In this document: positions 32,220 to 43,725 of the stretch, piece by piece | Position numbering within the stretch: the stretch's first letter is position 1 | Layout: each line of letters begins with the position of its first letter | Source: Bactrocera neohumeralis | Lineage: Eukaryota > Arthropoda > Insecta > Diptera > Tephritidae | NCBI RefSeq assembly: GCF_024586455.1 | Contig: NW_026089623.1 | Span: forward strand, 10,946,204-11,010,203 | Length of the DNA: 64,000 bases | Direction of reading: 5' to 3' | The notes under the pieces: generated by a model | What the model saw: the letters and a program-made list of their open reading frames with translations, nothing else | The model's database searches: none | Told to the model about the DNA's origin: nothing | Program-made: the position numbers and the translations under genes

Positions 32220-32840
32220 ATGGATAATTTGTAAGTATTTTTTAAAAACAATTGCTAATGACGCAATCATTTATATTTTAAATTGATATTTTAGAGATAA
32301 GAGACAAAAACACATCAACAAAAAACAATTTGAAGTGCTAGTAAGTGAAATGAAGTTGCAACCCGACATAGCGAAAGGATTTTCGCAAAGAGCACCAGGC
32401 GAATTGAATCATTTTTGGGAAGAAATTTCAAACAAATTAAGTTGAGTCAATTTATTCCCAGCCTGACATTGACTTGATTGAAACGTCATATATGACTCCT
32501 GGCCAGACCATAGAATCTAATGCAGATGCTGATGTGTTCTGTACCCCACATAAAAAGAGTAAAATAAACAAAATGGGTCTTCTTACAGAACAAATAAATA
32601 TTCAAAAAAAGATGGAGGAAAATGTATCTAAATTGTTAGCCACGCTCATTAAACATCAAAATGCCTATATCCAAGAACAGTCCGACACAAACAGGTGGCT
32701 TAGGAAACTAAGTGAAAATGAGAAGGATAAATTGAAAGAAATGAAGCGACATAATGCTGTCATGGAAAAAATAGCCTTTGATAAATTGGAAACCAAAAAA
32801 AAAATTCTAGAACTGGAACTTGAACATTTAAATAATCCAT
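32220..32840 (+). pseudogene. Harbinger Myb/SANT-like gene, element #4, one frameshift
   Basis: ATG at 32220, an 11-nt first exon ending in GTAAGT, acceptor at 32294, then LDKRQKHINKKQFEVLVSEM and KLQPDIAKGFSQRAPGELN with HFWEEISNKL. This is the trihelical DNA-binding domain. A one-base shift at about 32440 gives an early TGA; the following frame carries DLIETSYMTPGQT and a long charged coiled coil (NIQKKMEENVSKLLATLI to the stop at 32840). One base change would reopen it, so the lesion looks recent or could be a sequencing error. Confidence 0.75.
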
Positions 32841-32949
32841 AAGTTTTTATTATTAATTCAAAATATTTACATTTTAATGAATTTTTACGTTTTTTAACTT
32901 AGTTTTAATAAAAATGAACTCAACATATTTAGTTATATATGAACTTATA

Positions 32950-34218
32950 CTAAAACATATCTAAAAAAGTTTCTCTTATTCTATTTGCTTCGTCGGTAGG
33001 CATATCATTTAAATCATTGTCATCATTGTTTGAATATTCATTTTCAGATATATCCAGGTGTGGCTCATTAAAATTTTCGTTAGAATTAAAATGCAAACGA
33101 ATATTATGCAATGCACAGCAGAAATTAACAATACGCGCTGTTTTATATGGTGCGTAATGTAGTCCTCGTTCACTGCAAAGGCAACAAAATACTGATTTTA
33201 ATAAACCTATTGTTTTCTCAACAACTATTCGGCCTTTAGCATGATACGTATTAAATCTTCTTTTTCTGAGGCATGTGATTGGTTCTCTAAATGGAGTTAT
33301 GAGCCATGGTTGAAGAGGATACCCTTTGTCTCCTTTAATGCGTACATTTTTATTAGATCTTCGTACTTTTATCAATGGTTTCTCACCTAATATTAAATTT
33401 GCATTTCCTCTCCGATAATTGGTTGTGCTGATAGTTTTTATGTCACTCAAATCCCATATATGAGAATCGTGACTACTGCCAGGATATTTTGCACTAACGT
33501 AGCGTATTTGCATTTTGTGGTCGCACACCTATATACATTCAGAAAAGCGAATATATATAAATATTCAGTTTAAAGATAAATATAAAAGTCTCACTATCAT
33601 AACGTTCAGACTTGAGAATCCTTTGCGATTATAATAAAGATGTTTATCTCTCGTTGGAGCCATTATCTTTATGTGAGTTCCATCAACTGCCATTGTCACA
33701 ACCGGAATTTTTGACTTGTCAAAAAAAAATGTTTTTGATTCCAATTTTTCGTTTTCATTCATGTAAATAGAAATCCACCGTGAACATAGTCTGTACTCAA
33801 GAATGTTTAGAACTTCCTCTAATATTCCACAGAATGTCGATTGGGCCACATTTATATTGAAGTCCTTTCCAACACAATGCTGATAGTTGCCTGTGGCAAA
33901 GAAGCGCAGACATGCAGCAAGTTTTATTTTCGGAGAAAGAGAACCTTGTCTCTTATCATTTCCACATACATTTTCGTATTCCTCTAAAATGTATATAAAT
34001 GCTCCTTTGTTGATGCGAAAATTTTTGAAGAAACTGTAAATGTATATGCATGTAAACAAAGTTATCTATGTCGTTTTTAGCTTAAATACTCGCTTATAAT
34101 CATCCATTTCCAATATGTCTTTTGAATTATTCCTCAAATTTCTGCGCTCGCGACGAATTTGTATACAATTTTCATCCTCATTATCGCTATCACTTAAATG
34201 TAGCATGATTGTATCCAT
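32950..34218 (-). CDS. Harbinger transposase (HARBI1-like), element #4, nearly intact
   Basis: Exons read on the minus strand: about 34090-34218 (MDTIMLHLSDSDNEDENCIQ), 33595-34033 and 32950-33528. Exon 2 has FRINKGAFIYILEEYE, a helix-turn-helix CVGKDFNINVAQSTFCGILE and AVDGTHIKI with the first Asp. Exon 3 has YPGSSHDSHIW with the second Asp and HAKGRIVVEKTIGLL with the Glu. A 54-nt GT..AG segment between NLILG and DKGYPLQPW looks like a further intron that is also a multiple of three without stops. The exon 1/exon 2 phase does not fit with the obvious GTATTT donor, so a single-base lesion or another splice site is likely there. Confidence 0.75.
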
Positions 34219-34424
34219 TTCAAATATTTATATAAACGAAGCAAAAGCCCAGCCAATTTAATTTTTCAAACTTGTCAAATTTACCGTCGATAATGTAGTT
34301 TGACATTTGTGTTTTTTGATAAAGCAGTTTATCGACGGAATGAATGATTGCATGAAAATTTTCGATCGAAAATCTGTATCGTATCGAAATCGAATTCGTT
34401 GCGGATTCAATGATTAGGCCCATT

Positions 34425-34729
34425 ATTTGCGACCAAGTTCTATTGACGACTTACGAATTATTACTTCTTAATCGAATCATTTCTTCTAAAGCTTCAGCTT
34501 AAAGAGGAACTTCAGCAATCTCATAATTCATTGTAATAGAGTATTCTAATACATTGGTAGTAGATGATGGTAATGTTAAAATACTATAAAAATTGTGAGT
34601 ATTTTACATGATATAAAAAATTTTATAATATTGAAATATTACTCAATTAATTTGACAAATTTATTTCTTAAAAAACATTTTTAGATTTAAAAAGTCGTTT
34701 GACGCAACAATAATCTTGATTCATTTTTT
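34425..34729. other. No gene seen
   Basis: AT-rich sequence between Harbinger #4 and the first recognisable Helitron H-3 codons. Confidence 0.4.
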
Positions 34730-34831
34730 GCCAGGCGCATTGCCAGCGACTTGGACGCTCTATTGAACGAGTACAATGAATTGTTGAAAATATTCAAATC
34801 ACACATGCACAAATTACAAAGCGATAATCAC
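34730..34831 (+). pseudogene. Helitron H-3, segment 1
   Basis: Reads SDLDALLNEYNELLKIFKSH and MHKLQSDNH. It continues directly into AIVINPDKTPAGEH at 35633 once Harbinger #5 and one CAC are removed. This is the N-terminal region before the Rep domain. Confidence 0.75.
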
Positions 34832-35632
34832 GGATATGTTCGTAAATGCATAATGACGCGCATCATGACGATTGCATAACAAACAGAACGTTCAGAAATG
34901 CCAATATTGCAGCACTGCAATAATCAAGCGTTCAAAAAGACAACACTTCTATCAGCTGTCACTCATAATTTCTATCAAAAAATTGTTTACTGCATTTAAC
35001 TACGATGTCTGACGAAAAGTAAGTGCAAAACTTTTTTATTTTAATTTTTGTATTGAAATTTAGTTAAATTATGTTAAGAATAATTGTATAAATTATTATT
35101 TTTAAATTTTTAGTGAAAATCTCAGTAATGCGGAGACACAGTTATTGCTAAGAGTACGGTTGAATATGGAGGACGAGTTTAAATCGGGTAGAAGGAAAAA
35201 AAATGTATTGTGGAAGAAAGTTGTGACCGAAGTTAAAAATGTAAATGAAAACAATAAAAATTAAAATGAAGTTCATCAGAAAAAGTAATAAAAAAATTAT
35301 TCAAATGAAGGAAGGTGAGGTAAAGTAAATTTTTTATGATGAAAACAGAGTGGTAAAATAGTTTCTTCTATCGATTCCATTGATATCATCTGAATCAACA
35401 CGTCGAATGGGGGCATCTTGAATTCCTTCGATTTCATTGTTGGTTTCCATATCGGCATGTGTTATTGTATCGTTAATATGTTCAAAATAACCAAAATATT
35501 ATACGCGTTCAAAAATGCAAACAAATGTATCTGCAAATTGTCAAAAATTGTATAAGAAATAGCAAACGTCAAACTTGCAGTGTTGCTACTGTTGCTTATG
35601 CTGCAAGTCATGATGCATTTACGAACATAGCC
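34832..35632. mobile_element. Deleted Harbinger #5 (family B relative) in Helitron H-3
   Basis: 801 bp. Inverted ends GGATATGTTCGTAAATGCAT and GGCTATGTTCGTAAATGCAT; 3-bp duplication CAC at both sides (34829-34831, 35633-35635). It keeps the first two exons of a SANT-like gene and the last codons of a transposase but nothing between, so it is non-autonomous. Confidence 0.88.
35005..35264 (+). pseudogene. SANT-like gene start, Harbinger #5
   Basis: ATGTCTGACGAAAA followed by GTAAGT, an intron to TTTTTAG (about 35115), then SENLSNAETQLLLRVRLNME and DEFKSGRRKKNVLWKKVV. It aligns with the RLEMEHEFSAGKRKKSVLW region of element #2. It stops soon after; the rest is deleted. On the minus strand at about 35335-35480, APIRRVDSDD..RRNYFTTLF is the transposase C-terminus. 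Confidence 0.7.
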
Positions 35633-37179
35633 CACGCTATTGTCATTAATCCTGATAAAACACCTGCTGGAGAACATATTCGTAGATTCAATGCACCTAT
35701 TGTTGAAGACGTTGCTGGAATCATGGTTGGCGATCATACAGGTACACGAGAAAATGTGATTCGTAGAAGAAATAATAATCTTCAGTTCATTGGTGATACA
35801 CATCGTTCATATGACGCTCTCCAATATTCGCTAATATTCTGGAAGGGGCAAGACGGATATTGCTTAAATATAGAGCAACGAGATCCCGTATGAGGTAGTT
35901 CATTTATTATGAACTTCATCATTAACCATTTAACAAAACAATTCAATTATTGAACGTAATTAATTTAAATTAATATTCATAAATATGTATATTACTACAG
36001 GAGCTGAAACAAACAAGAACGTTATCTCGAAAAATTATTATGCGTACCAGGCGCGGCAGGATGCCATAGCTTACGTGCGCGAATGTAGACGACCGTGTTT
36101 ATTTATCACGTTCACATACAATCCAAAATGGCCAAAGATTACATTTTTGCAATTGCCTAGCGAAAATGCAATACATCGTCATGACATTACACCACGTGCA
36201 TTCAGACGAAAGTTGAAGTCTCTAATAAGTTTCATTACTACATTACATGTATTCGGTCCCACATGTTGCTGGCTGTATTCAGTTGCGTGGCAAAAACGAG
36301 GATTACCTCATGCGCTCATTTTGTTTTGGTTAATGGACAAAATCGATGGTATCATTTCTGCGGAAATTCCAGATCCGTCTACTGACCAAGTGATGTTTGA
36401 TATTGTTACAGCAAACCTGACCCATAGTCCATGCAGTACTCTTCATCGTTCATCGCCTTTCATGGCAGATGGAAAATGTACTAAAAATTTCCTTAAAGAT
36501 TTCACTAATGATACGATAACAAATACCGACGGATATCCAATATGTCGTCGAGGAAGTGCTGAAAATGACGGACAATCGTTCATTTAAACTATCAGTAACG
36601 CCGTCAGCGACATTGACATTCGTTAGGTGGTACCATATTACTCATATTAATGTGGAGTCATGCAGTTCAGTGAAGAGTATCAAATACATTTGCAAATATG
36701 TTAGTTTAGGATGCACCAGGTGGAACTGGAAAAACGTTCCTTATTAGAGCTTAGTACGCAGCTCTCAAGAAACGTAAAAAGTTCATATAAAAAAACGCTT
36801 AAGAATCGGTCAAGAAACTTTCTTCTCAATTAAAATATTTATGTTACCATACACATACACACATACATATTACTCACAAAGTTTGTTTTATTCGTTTATT
36901 TTCTCTTGTTCTTCTAATGTAGATCATTCACAATGCGTAACCAGCTGTCAAAATTACTTGAGAAATAATGTATTTTATTTCTTGAGTAATTACTTGAGAG
37001 CTGCGTACCAACCTTACGCTACTTCTTGCCGAGATACGCTGAAAAAATGGCATCGCATTGGCCGTTGCTTCTTCTGGAATTGCAGCAACTTTAGAACATT
37101 TAAAATAATCCAGAAGCAGTGTGCAACATAAAAAAAACAATCGTCTATGGTCACAGTGCTGATACAATGTAAAATTATT
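35633..37179 (+). pseudogene. Helitron H-3, Rep domain to helicase start
   Basis: Open parts: AIVINPDKTPAGEHIRRFNA and RSYDALQYSLIFWKGQDGY (35633-35893); the Rep nuclease region (35985-36587) with LFITFTYNPKWPK and KRGLPHALILFW, the latter a decayed form of the metal-binding HxH motif (normally PHAHIL). ISAEIPDPSTDQ and ADGKCTKNF follow. The helicase begins at GGTGKTFLIRA (Walker A, about 36719-36750). A 255-bp MITE interrupts it, and GIALAVASSGIAATL (about 37045-37090) follows. Several stops; inactive. Confidence 0.85.
36754..37008. mobile_element. MITE inside the Helitron helicase
   Basis: 255 bp bounded by perfect 16-bp inverted repeats GTACGCAGCTCTCAAG / CTTGAGAGCTGCGTAC. No coding capacity. 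Helicase codons flank both sides (TFLIRA before, LLLAEIR after). No clear target duplication; superfamily unassigned. Confidence 0.75.
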
Positions 37180-38143
37180 CAGGGGTGTTGTGGAATCCAA
37201 GACGGAATTGCTTAGCTGTCACAATTGCAAACCAATTCTGATTTTCAATGGTGTCACAGAATCTGATTGGATTTTCGTCTTTTCGAACATGCGCAAAACC
37301 AATATTCGAATCAGCTGTTTACTACTGTGACAAAACCTGCAAATGAATACATTTGGAAGCAATCCTATTAAAGTTTTTAATGAGTTCCGAATTAAAGAAA
37401 GATTTTAAGAGATAACATTTATCGAATGAATAAAGACGCATTTGGATATTAAATTACGTTTATTACGTTTTGTAAATCTCTTTTAATCTCTCTCTGCTTG
37501 AAAAGCTTCAAAAAATTTAATTTTTGTTTTTGCCTAAATCTCTTTAAAAATTATTTTAATATAAAATAGAATATTGCCCCAAAGTTATAGATGGGAATTC
37601 GAAATATTGTCGAAGCTAGAAGGGAAATAGTGACCAAGCGTCTAGCAGATATATTGGGCGCTTGGGCAGAAAGCGAAAACTTTGGTGCGCGATTTCTCGG
37701 TTTTTCAGTTCTACGATTTTTCTTAATTGGCGGGCAGGATAGAAAAAAACTAAATGTCGTATGGAATTGGGGCAAATCTTTGGCATTAAATTATCTTCTA
37801 TTTAAACTAAAAGAACTAAGAAAAGTTAAGTTTGAACATATGTTCAAGTAAAAATCTTTTAGTCAAAAACCACTTTTTTCAAATTTTAGAATTTTTAATT
37901 TTTTTTTAGTTTTATTAGTTTAACTTGAACATATGTCATTCAGCCCTATCACGCAATCCATCATTGACAGTTTTTTCAGGAAAGATACGAAATTGCTATC
38001 ATGCAATTCGAACAATTCCGAACGTAAGTTCGAAATTCGTAGAGTGGCATTCACTGAATGCACTCGGAACGGAAAATTTTGAATTTTATCGGAATTTTTG
38101 TACAAGTTTTTGCTAGCGGAGAAATACATTTAAAAAAAGAAAA

Positions 38144-38982
38144 ATGTAAGTTTTTATTGAATTCAAACTATAACATATTTGTTACCAGTGAAATAATCTT
38201 TAGTGCGATTTCCGCAGGTTCAAAGTAATTACCACCAAGCAGCAATATGCACTAATGGTTGAGCTGTTACAACAAAAACCTGAAATGGCGCAGGGTTTTA
38301 CCAAGTGCCCTAAAGAAGAAGTGGCAGCTTTTTGGAACAATATGTCCCAAGAACTCAATAGTGTTGGTCCGCCTATCAAAGATATTTCCAGCTGGAATAA
38401 GGTAATATAATAAAGTTGTAGTTTTTATTGTTGTAACAGGATAATTTAAAGCTTGTTTGACTTATTTTTTATTAGGTAAGGCTTGACTGGTGGGCCTACA
38501 TAAAAAGCAAATTGGTGGAAAATAAAAAGGGGCTGTCAACTACTGGTGGTGGCAGCACCATTTCAGTGAATTGGAGGAAGCGGTGATAACACTAACGGCA
38601 TTAGAGACGAGTACAAGTGCAATTAAAAATACAGTGAGCATGGGCTTATCGATGTCAGCCGACGTTGGTAATGAGACAGAGGCCGACGTATCAATGCCAT
38701 TAGTGACCTGCAGTCCAGCACTGCCTAGACGTACTCCTAGGCCACCGGATACATGTACAGCCGATTTAATAAAAGAACAACTTACAATTCAAAAAGAATT
38801 TCAGGAAAAGGTTCTCGATAAGTTGGACGATCTTTCAATAGGTATGCGACGACTAGGCAGAGCGGAAAAGTGGAAGAAATTAGAAGACACAACATAACTA
38901 TGGAGAATTTGATAGCTACTAAGAATTCCATAAAACAGCAAATGTTAGAAGTAGAGGAAAAAAATTGCAAGCCATTACAATA
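38144..38982 (+). pseudogene. Harbinger Myb/SANT-like gene, element #6
   Basis: The start codon is split: AT at 38144-38145, GTAAGTT donor, acceptor TTTCCGCAG, G at 38218, then MFKVITTKQQYALMVELLQQ. The trihelical domain continues KPEMAQGFTKCPKEEVAAFW to SSWNK at 38401; a second intron ends at 38475, then VRLDWWAYIKSKLVENKK. Single-base shifts at about 38565 and 38880 break the frame before the acidic/threonine middle and the C-terminal coil (RRHNITMENLIATKN..KQQMLEVEEKN). Same g+ene plan as in elements #1 and #4. Confidence 0.78.
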
Positions 38983-39053
38983 AATAATTATAATAATTAA
39001 ATAAATACTTAATTAAAACTATAAATATTTTGTGTTAATATTTATTTATTATA

Positions 39054-39470
39054 TTATATTCGTGTAAGTGTTGCACATATAGCTTTTCTGAATTGTGAAG
39101 CTGCATCGTTATAAGTTGATGAAAGAATTTCATTACTTTCTGTAAAAATATTTGGTTCCGAATTATTTTCTAAAATTTCGTCATTCACGCGGTAGTGAAT
39201 GCAAACGTTGTGTAACGCTGCTGCAACATTAACGATTTGAGATGCCTTCCATGGCTCGTAGTGAAGGTCACGAGCACCCAGAAGACATCTAAATCGATTT
39301 TTAAAAACACCTATTCTTTCAACGATATTTCTCGATTTTGCATGTATTTTATTATATTTCTCTTCTGGGCTTCCTGAGGGAGGGGTACGGAATGGTGTCA
39401 TTAACCACGGCATATCCAACAGCTCCTGTACAAATATAAAACGATTTTGATGTTTGAAAATTTGTACGGC
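39054..39470 (-). pseudogene. Harbinger #6 transposase, C-terminal part
   Basis: After an acceptor-like TTTGTACAG the frame reads ELLDMPWLMTPFRTPP, then KIHAKSRNIVERIGVFKNRF with the catalytic Glu (IVER) and HYEPWKASQIVNVAAALHN, to a TAA at 39054. The upstream half lies beyond the hAT insertion at 42930-43720. Confidence 0.78.
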
Positions 39471-40099
39471 GTTTTGGGAATTTTTCAGAGTTCGCAAATA
39501 CTCATCACTGAGGAGTAAAATTTTTATCTTCCTCCTCAGTACAACACAATTGAGGAGCAATAAATTTTAATTTCCTCAATTGTGAGTTCAAAGGAAAGAG
39601 TGCTCTTCTAGAATATTTCTCTTTAATACTTATCTTATCTTTTCGCTCTAATATTTTCCGCATACGTACGTGCTCCTCAAAATAATACTCCTCACAAGAG
39701 CGCTAAGTTTCTTTTTCTCATCTCAGGTTTCAGCACTCAGTATTTTGTATCGCTGATAAAGTCAGTTATGCAGCAGAGAGTGCACTTGAGCAATTTCTTA
39801 TTCTCTTAGAGAGTATGTATATTTATAAATTTATGTTAAAGTTTAATTGTTGTTGGTGTAAATATTAACAGTTTTGGGTACATGCATGATTAACCGTTAA
39901 TTTAAGTTGTATTGTGAGTAGGTAATTAATCAGGAAGACTATGCAAAAATACTGTTCTCTAAGAGAATTTCTCTATACAATGATTGTTTTTTTTTTTTTT
40001 GTCATCGGTTTTTCCATACTCGGCGTTTTTTCAATTGTCATTTTGGATTAAAATGCATTGCAGTTTTGTTAGCTTAAAATTTTATAAGTTAAAAATGGG

Positions 40100-40287
40100 C
40101 AGCTTTAGCCAAATTAGCCGAAGTAGTTCTATCTGTTCCATGTAGTCAGACTTCAGTGGAACGTGCCTTTAGTGCTCTTTCGTTAATTTTAACTAAGCAT
40201 CGTTCCAGGCTCAACGCACAAAATATCAATAATTTGCTTTTTATAAGGTTAAATGAAGAACTTTTTAATAATATGAATTTTTCTTAA
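40100..40287 (+). pseudogene. hAT transposase C-terminus (dimerisation region)
   Basis: Reads LAKLAEVVLSVPCSQTSVER, AFSALSLILTKHRSRLNAQN and NLLFIRLNEELF to TAA. The SVERAFS..R..L motif is the conserved hAT dimerisation segment. No upstream catalytic region is present between 39495 and here. Confidence 0.8.
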
Positions 40288-40466
40288 GGTAATTTTTCAT
40301 CAAAAAATTATCAACTTTATTTATTGAATTATTTGTGTTCTTTTTTTATTGAAATATATACATGTTTTGTTTGTTTTAATAAATAAGTACTTACTTATGC
40401 ACGTTGTATGTACAAATACGGAAAATAACTAAATAAAAATTTGAGTGTCTATTCTTTATTTGTAAA

Positions 40467-42671
40467 CTAGCTGACCCCGCAACCGTTGTCCTGCGTGAAA
40501 TTATGTGTTTTGAAATGAAAAAAAGTTGAAATTATGTTGTGTCGAAGATGATTTATTTTCGATTTTTTACATTTCTTTTAATGTAGCGCGGCTTAATAAA
40601 CATAATTTTTTGATTTCTGTTCTGGTGCGTAAATATACAGAGAAGATGGGTTTCCAACTCGTCAACACGCCACATATGTATATCTGGCCGTGTGAAAAAC
40701 ATAGCATTTCCCGATTTCCTTGTCTCCTGTTGATTGTCAACGCAAAGGCAATTTTCCCTGGAAATTGAATACGTTCGAAGGCTGTCCCTTGTATTCGATA
40801 ACTGCGTCATAATCAGTCGGGTTCCATTACTCAGTTTCGGCTCATGAAGATTGTGAAACATAATAATGACAGATCCAACTTTGAGACGCAAATGATCCTG
40901 GGGCATACCAAGCCTCTCCAAAGAATTTGGAAAGTCCACTGGATAATTTACGGTTTCGTCTTCCTTGTCAAGACGATCGATCGATATATATGAGCGCAAA
41001 CCTCCCGGAATTTGACTTTGAATCTTAAGTCATTAACATCGGTATTTTTTGGCAACTAAAATTGCGCGTGCACTCAAGTAAGCATTTATGATAATTTGGC
41101 GAATGTTCGGACAAACATTCGTGATGAGTTCATCTTCCGTTGAAGTGAATTGACAAAAGGGAGGTGAAATTGATATCAAACCACTGGAAGTATCAACCGA
41201 AATTTGCCCATTTCCAATTCTTAGCGAATACAATGTAAAATGTCATCGGCAATGTAATTTTTTCGTATCCCATAATTAACGCGAATTTGAAGGCTGATAT
41301 GTCAAAATGATCTTCGCGAAAAGTATGCGAACTTCAGTGGCATGCGAAGTAACTCTTGCATTGTCTTTTGCCTCTTTCCAGTGATTATCATGTTCCAGCA
41401 AATGCAACTGCTGGCATGCTTCTCCAAAAGTTGCACACACTGTACCATTCACAATACGCAATGACTTAAATGAAGTTGAACCGCGTGACTCACAACGGTC
41501 GGAAAACTTTCAATCTGCAATATTCAACATTGACATGAGTTTTGAATGTGAATTAGACAGAAGTGGTAAATATGGTACGATACATGTGTATATAAATGCT
41601 AAATGTTCTGCCATTGTCGTCTGGTGACCGACGCCGATATAGTGAATATCAATCATTTCCCATTTCCGTTTCGGAAAGAAAAGCACATGAGTAGTGTTTC
41701 GTGCATTTATTGTCAGACATACAAATCAAAGTGGGATTGTAAGGTTCGCTAGGTCCATGAACCATATTGGTTTTCACCACTTCGTATAATTCTGGATCTA
41801 TCTCTGAATCAGGAATTTCCGTTGAAACGATTTCATCAATTTGATCTGATGTAATCACCATCCGCATCTAAAGAAGAATGTGTGCGTGCGGCAAACCTCT
41901 TTTTTGCTACTCAACAGAACACATTCAGCATCTAACAGCATCATATATACCATAGGTTGCTTCAAGATAAAGACCGTCAATCCATAATTCCGCGATCCAT
42001 AATTCCGCACGTATGTCATCGCATTTTGGGAGTACTCCTTGCCTTTCCTTGGGCTGCCATACGTTGATGGCAAAAAGAACGCCGACCAATATTAGCGCGA
42101 CCTCTTCGTGGCTTCGTAACAAATTTCAATCTGTAATTGATCACTTCGTCTGAAACATACATAAAGTTTTCACTGAATAATTTTCAATAATTTTTCCTTT
42201 GCATAGCCGGAATAAAAAAGCAAGCGACCGAAATTGAACGATTCAAATAATTAACAAATCAAAATATTGATAAAACAAAACAAACAAAAATTGAAAAAAA
42301 TGTGCATGGAAAATGTTACTTTTCGGAATTGTCCAATTTTCCGACTTCTCCTCATGAAAAGTATAAGGTATTTTGTTTCTAAACCTTTCCCGATCCACAA
42401 CAAACAACCTTTAAAAATTTCATCAAGGTTGGTTCAACCGTTCTCTTAGTGTTACTAACAAACAAACATTCATTTTTATTTAACGTTTATATGGGGAAAA
42501 GGAAAGAGCTGTTTTTAGGGGGTTTCCGGAAATTATTCGAATTTTTCTCGCCGTAAAAACCATCTTTGAACTTCAACGAACATTTAAGAAAAAGAATTGG
42601 CCAAATTGGTCCAGGCGTTATTGAGTTATGCGCGTACATACAGTTTGACGATTCATTTTTATTCATATAGA
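40467..42671 (-). mobile_element. Helitron H-2 with both termini
   Basis: In element orientation it begins TCTATATGAATAAAAATG and ends GCGGGGTCAGCTAG, inserted between A and T without duplication, exactly as Helitrons do. A short CGCA..TGCG stem lies upstream of the CTAG. 2205 bp, internally deleted. Confidence 0.85.
40553..42125 (-). pseudogene. Helitron H-2 Rep-helicase remnants
   Basis: In changing frames on the minus strand: EEVALILVGVLFAINVWQPK (about 42060-42115); TSDQIDEIVSTEIPDSE and VVKTNMVHGPSEPYNPT with SDNKCTKHYS (41649-41860); IVNGTVCATFGEACQQLHLL (about 41390-41455); LERLGMPQDHLRLKVGSVII (about 40855-40915) and the NGTRLIMTQL helicase end. The Rep catalytic tyrosines and Walker A are in deleted parts. 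Not functional. Confidence 0.8.
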
Positions 42672-42929
42672 TACATATGTATATGCTTTTGCTTTTTTTT
42701 CTTTAAATAAGAGACAATACTAATGAAAAGTAAATAAGATGAGTTTTATTTTTCGCATCACTTGAACACTCAGGCGATAAAAATGAAGATGATGCGTTAG
42801 GCAAATAGTTATCTTTTAAAAATGCTCGCTCATGCTAATATATGAGTGAGCCAAATACGTGAGGAGTTTTTTGTGATGAGAATGTTAGTTAAGCTTGCGC
42901 TTCTGAGTATTTGAAATGATGTTTTCTTG

Positions 42930-43725
42930 CGGAATATTACTCATCAGAGCAAGAGCGTATTTTGATGGTTTTACGAACTCTGGAATTTTTGTAACATACA
43001 TATATGTTTGTATGCATAATACCCAAAAGCCAAGTGTTTCGTTTACCACCAAGGTACTTTTTCTCATGAAAATAATGAGTATTGCTGACATTCCATATGT
43101 GGGAGTCGTGATTGCTCCCAGGAAACTGAACATTCACATAACGTATTTTCATATTATTGTCACATATCTGCAAAACATTGATTAAGATGTTTGAAATGTG
43201 AATTTGTCACCAAACTTACAATCATGGCATTGATACTAAAGTATCCTTTGCGGTTAAAATAGAGAAACTTATCTTTAGATGGAGCAACGATTTTAATATG
43301 TGACCCGTCTGCACACAAAATCGCGCCTGGAAATCCGTATTTTAAAAAAATCCTTTTTCGCTTCACTTTTTTCAACGTTACTTAACTCGAGATTTATCCA
43401 TTGAGGGCAAAAATGGGACTGAAGCAATACCAATACTTTGTTTAAGATGCAACAAAATGTTGACTGAGCCATTGGAATATCGAAGTCTTTACCCACTCCA
43501 TGCTGATAGCCTCCTTCACAGCTAAAAACCGTAAAACCGAAGACAATCGATGAAGTAAGGATATAGATGACGATCTTGAAGGACTTGCATTCCTCTCTAG
43601 AACATCGAGGACATACGTAAAGTTCGCCTTATTTAAGCGATAGTTTTTAATAAACCTGTTTTAGAAAAATAATTTTAATAAAATTTAACAATGAATTTTT
43701 GTGGATTCTTGAACTGTACATTGTT
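42930..43725 (-). pseudogene. Harbinger #6 transposase, N-terminal and central part
   Basis: The minus strand reads GKDFDIPMAQSTFCCILNKV (helix-turn-helix, about 43430-43490), CADGSHIKIVAPSKDKFLYF with the first catalytic Asp (43270-43330), an intron after NAMI, then ICDNNMKIRYVNVQFPGSNH with the second Asp in NHDSHIW (43080-43170) and KRNTWLLG before the hAT breakpoint. One frameshift is visible near 43350. The third catalytic residue is in the separated part at 39054-39470. Confidence 0.78.

Larger units (their letters stand above)
31975..34421. mobile_element. PIF/Harbinger element #4 (family C)
   Basis: 2447 bp with perfect 20-bp terminal inverted repeats GGGCCTAATCATTGAATCCG. A 3-bp duplication ATT is present on both sides (31972-31974, 34422-34424). 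Sub-terminal CGATCGAAA palindromes occur at both ends. It carries a Myb-like gene (plus) and a transposase (minus), converging at about 32.9 kb. Confidence 0.93.
39495..42913. mobile_element. hAT-type element, internally deleted, hosting Helitron H-2
   Basis: Inverted ends CAAATACTCATC (left) and CAAATACTCAGA (right, reversed) interrupt the Harbinger #6 transposase. Many sub-terminal CTCCTCA/GAGGAG motifs occur near both ends, as in hAT elements. Only the transposase C-terminus remains (40100-40287). I could not find a matching 8-bp duplication, so ends could be off by a few bases. Confidence 0.65.

Noticed and set aside
35462..35803. Minus-strand ORF of 113 codons
   Set aside because: Overlaps Helitron H-3 Rep-region codons on the plus strand and the transposase remnant of Harbinger #5; shadow frame.
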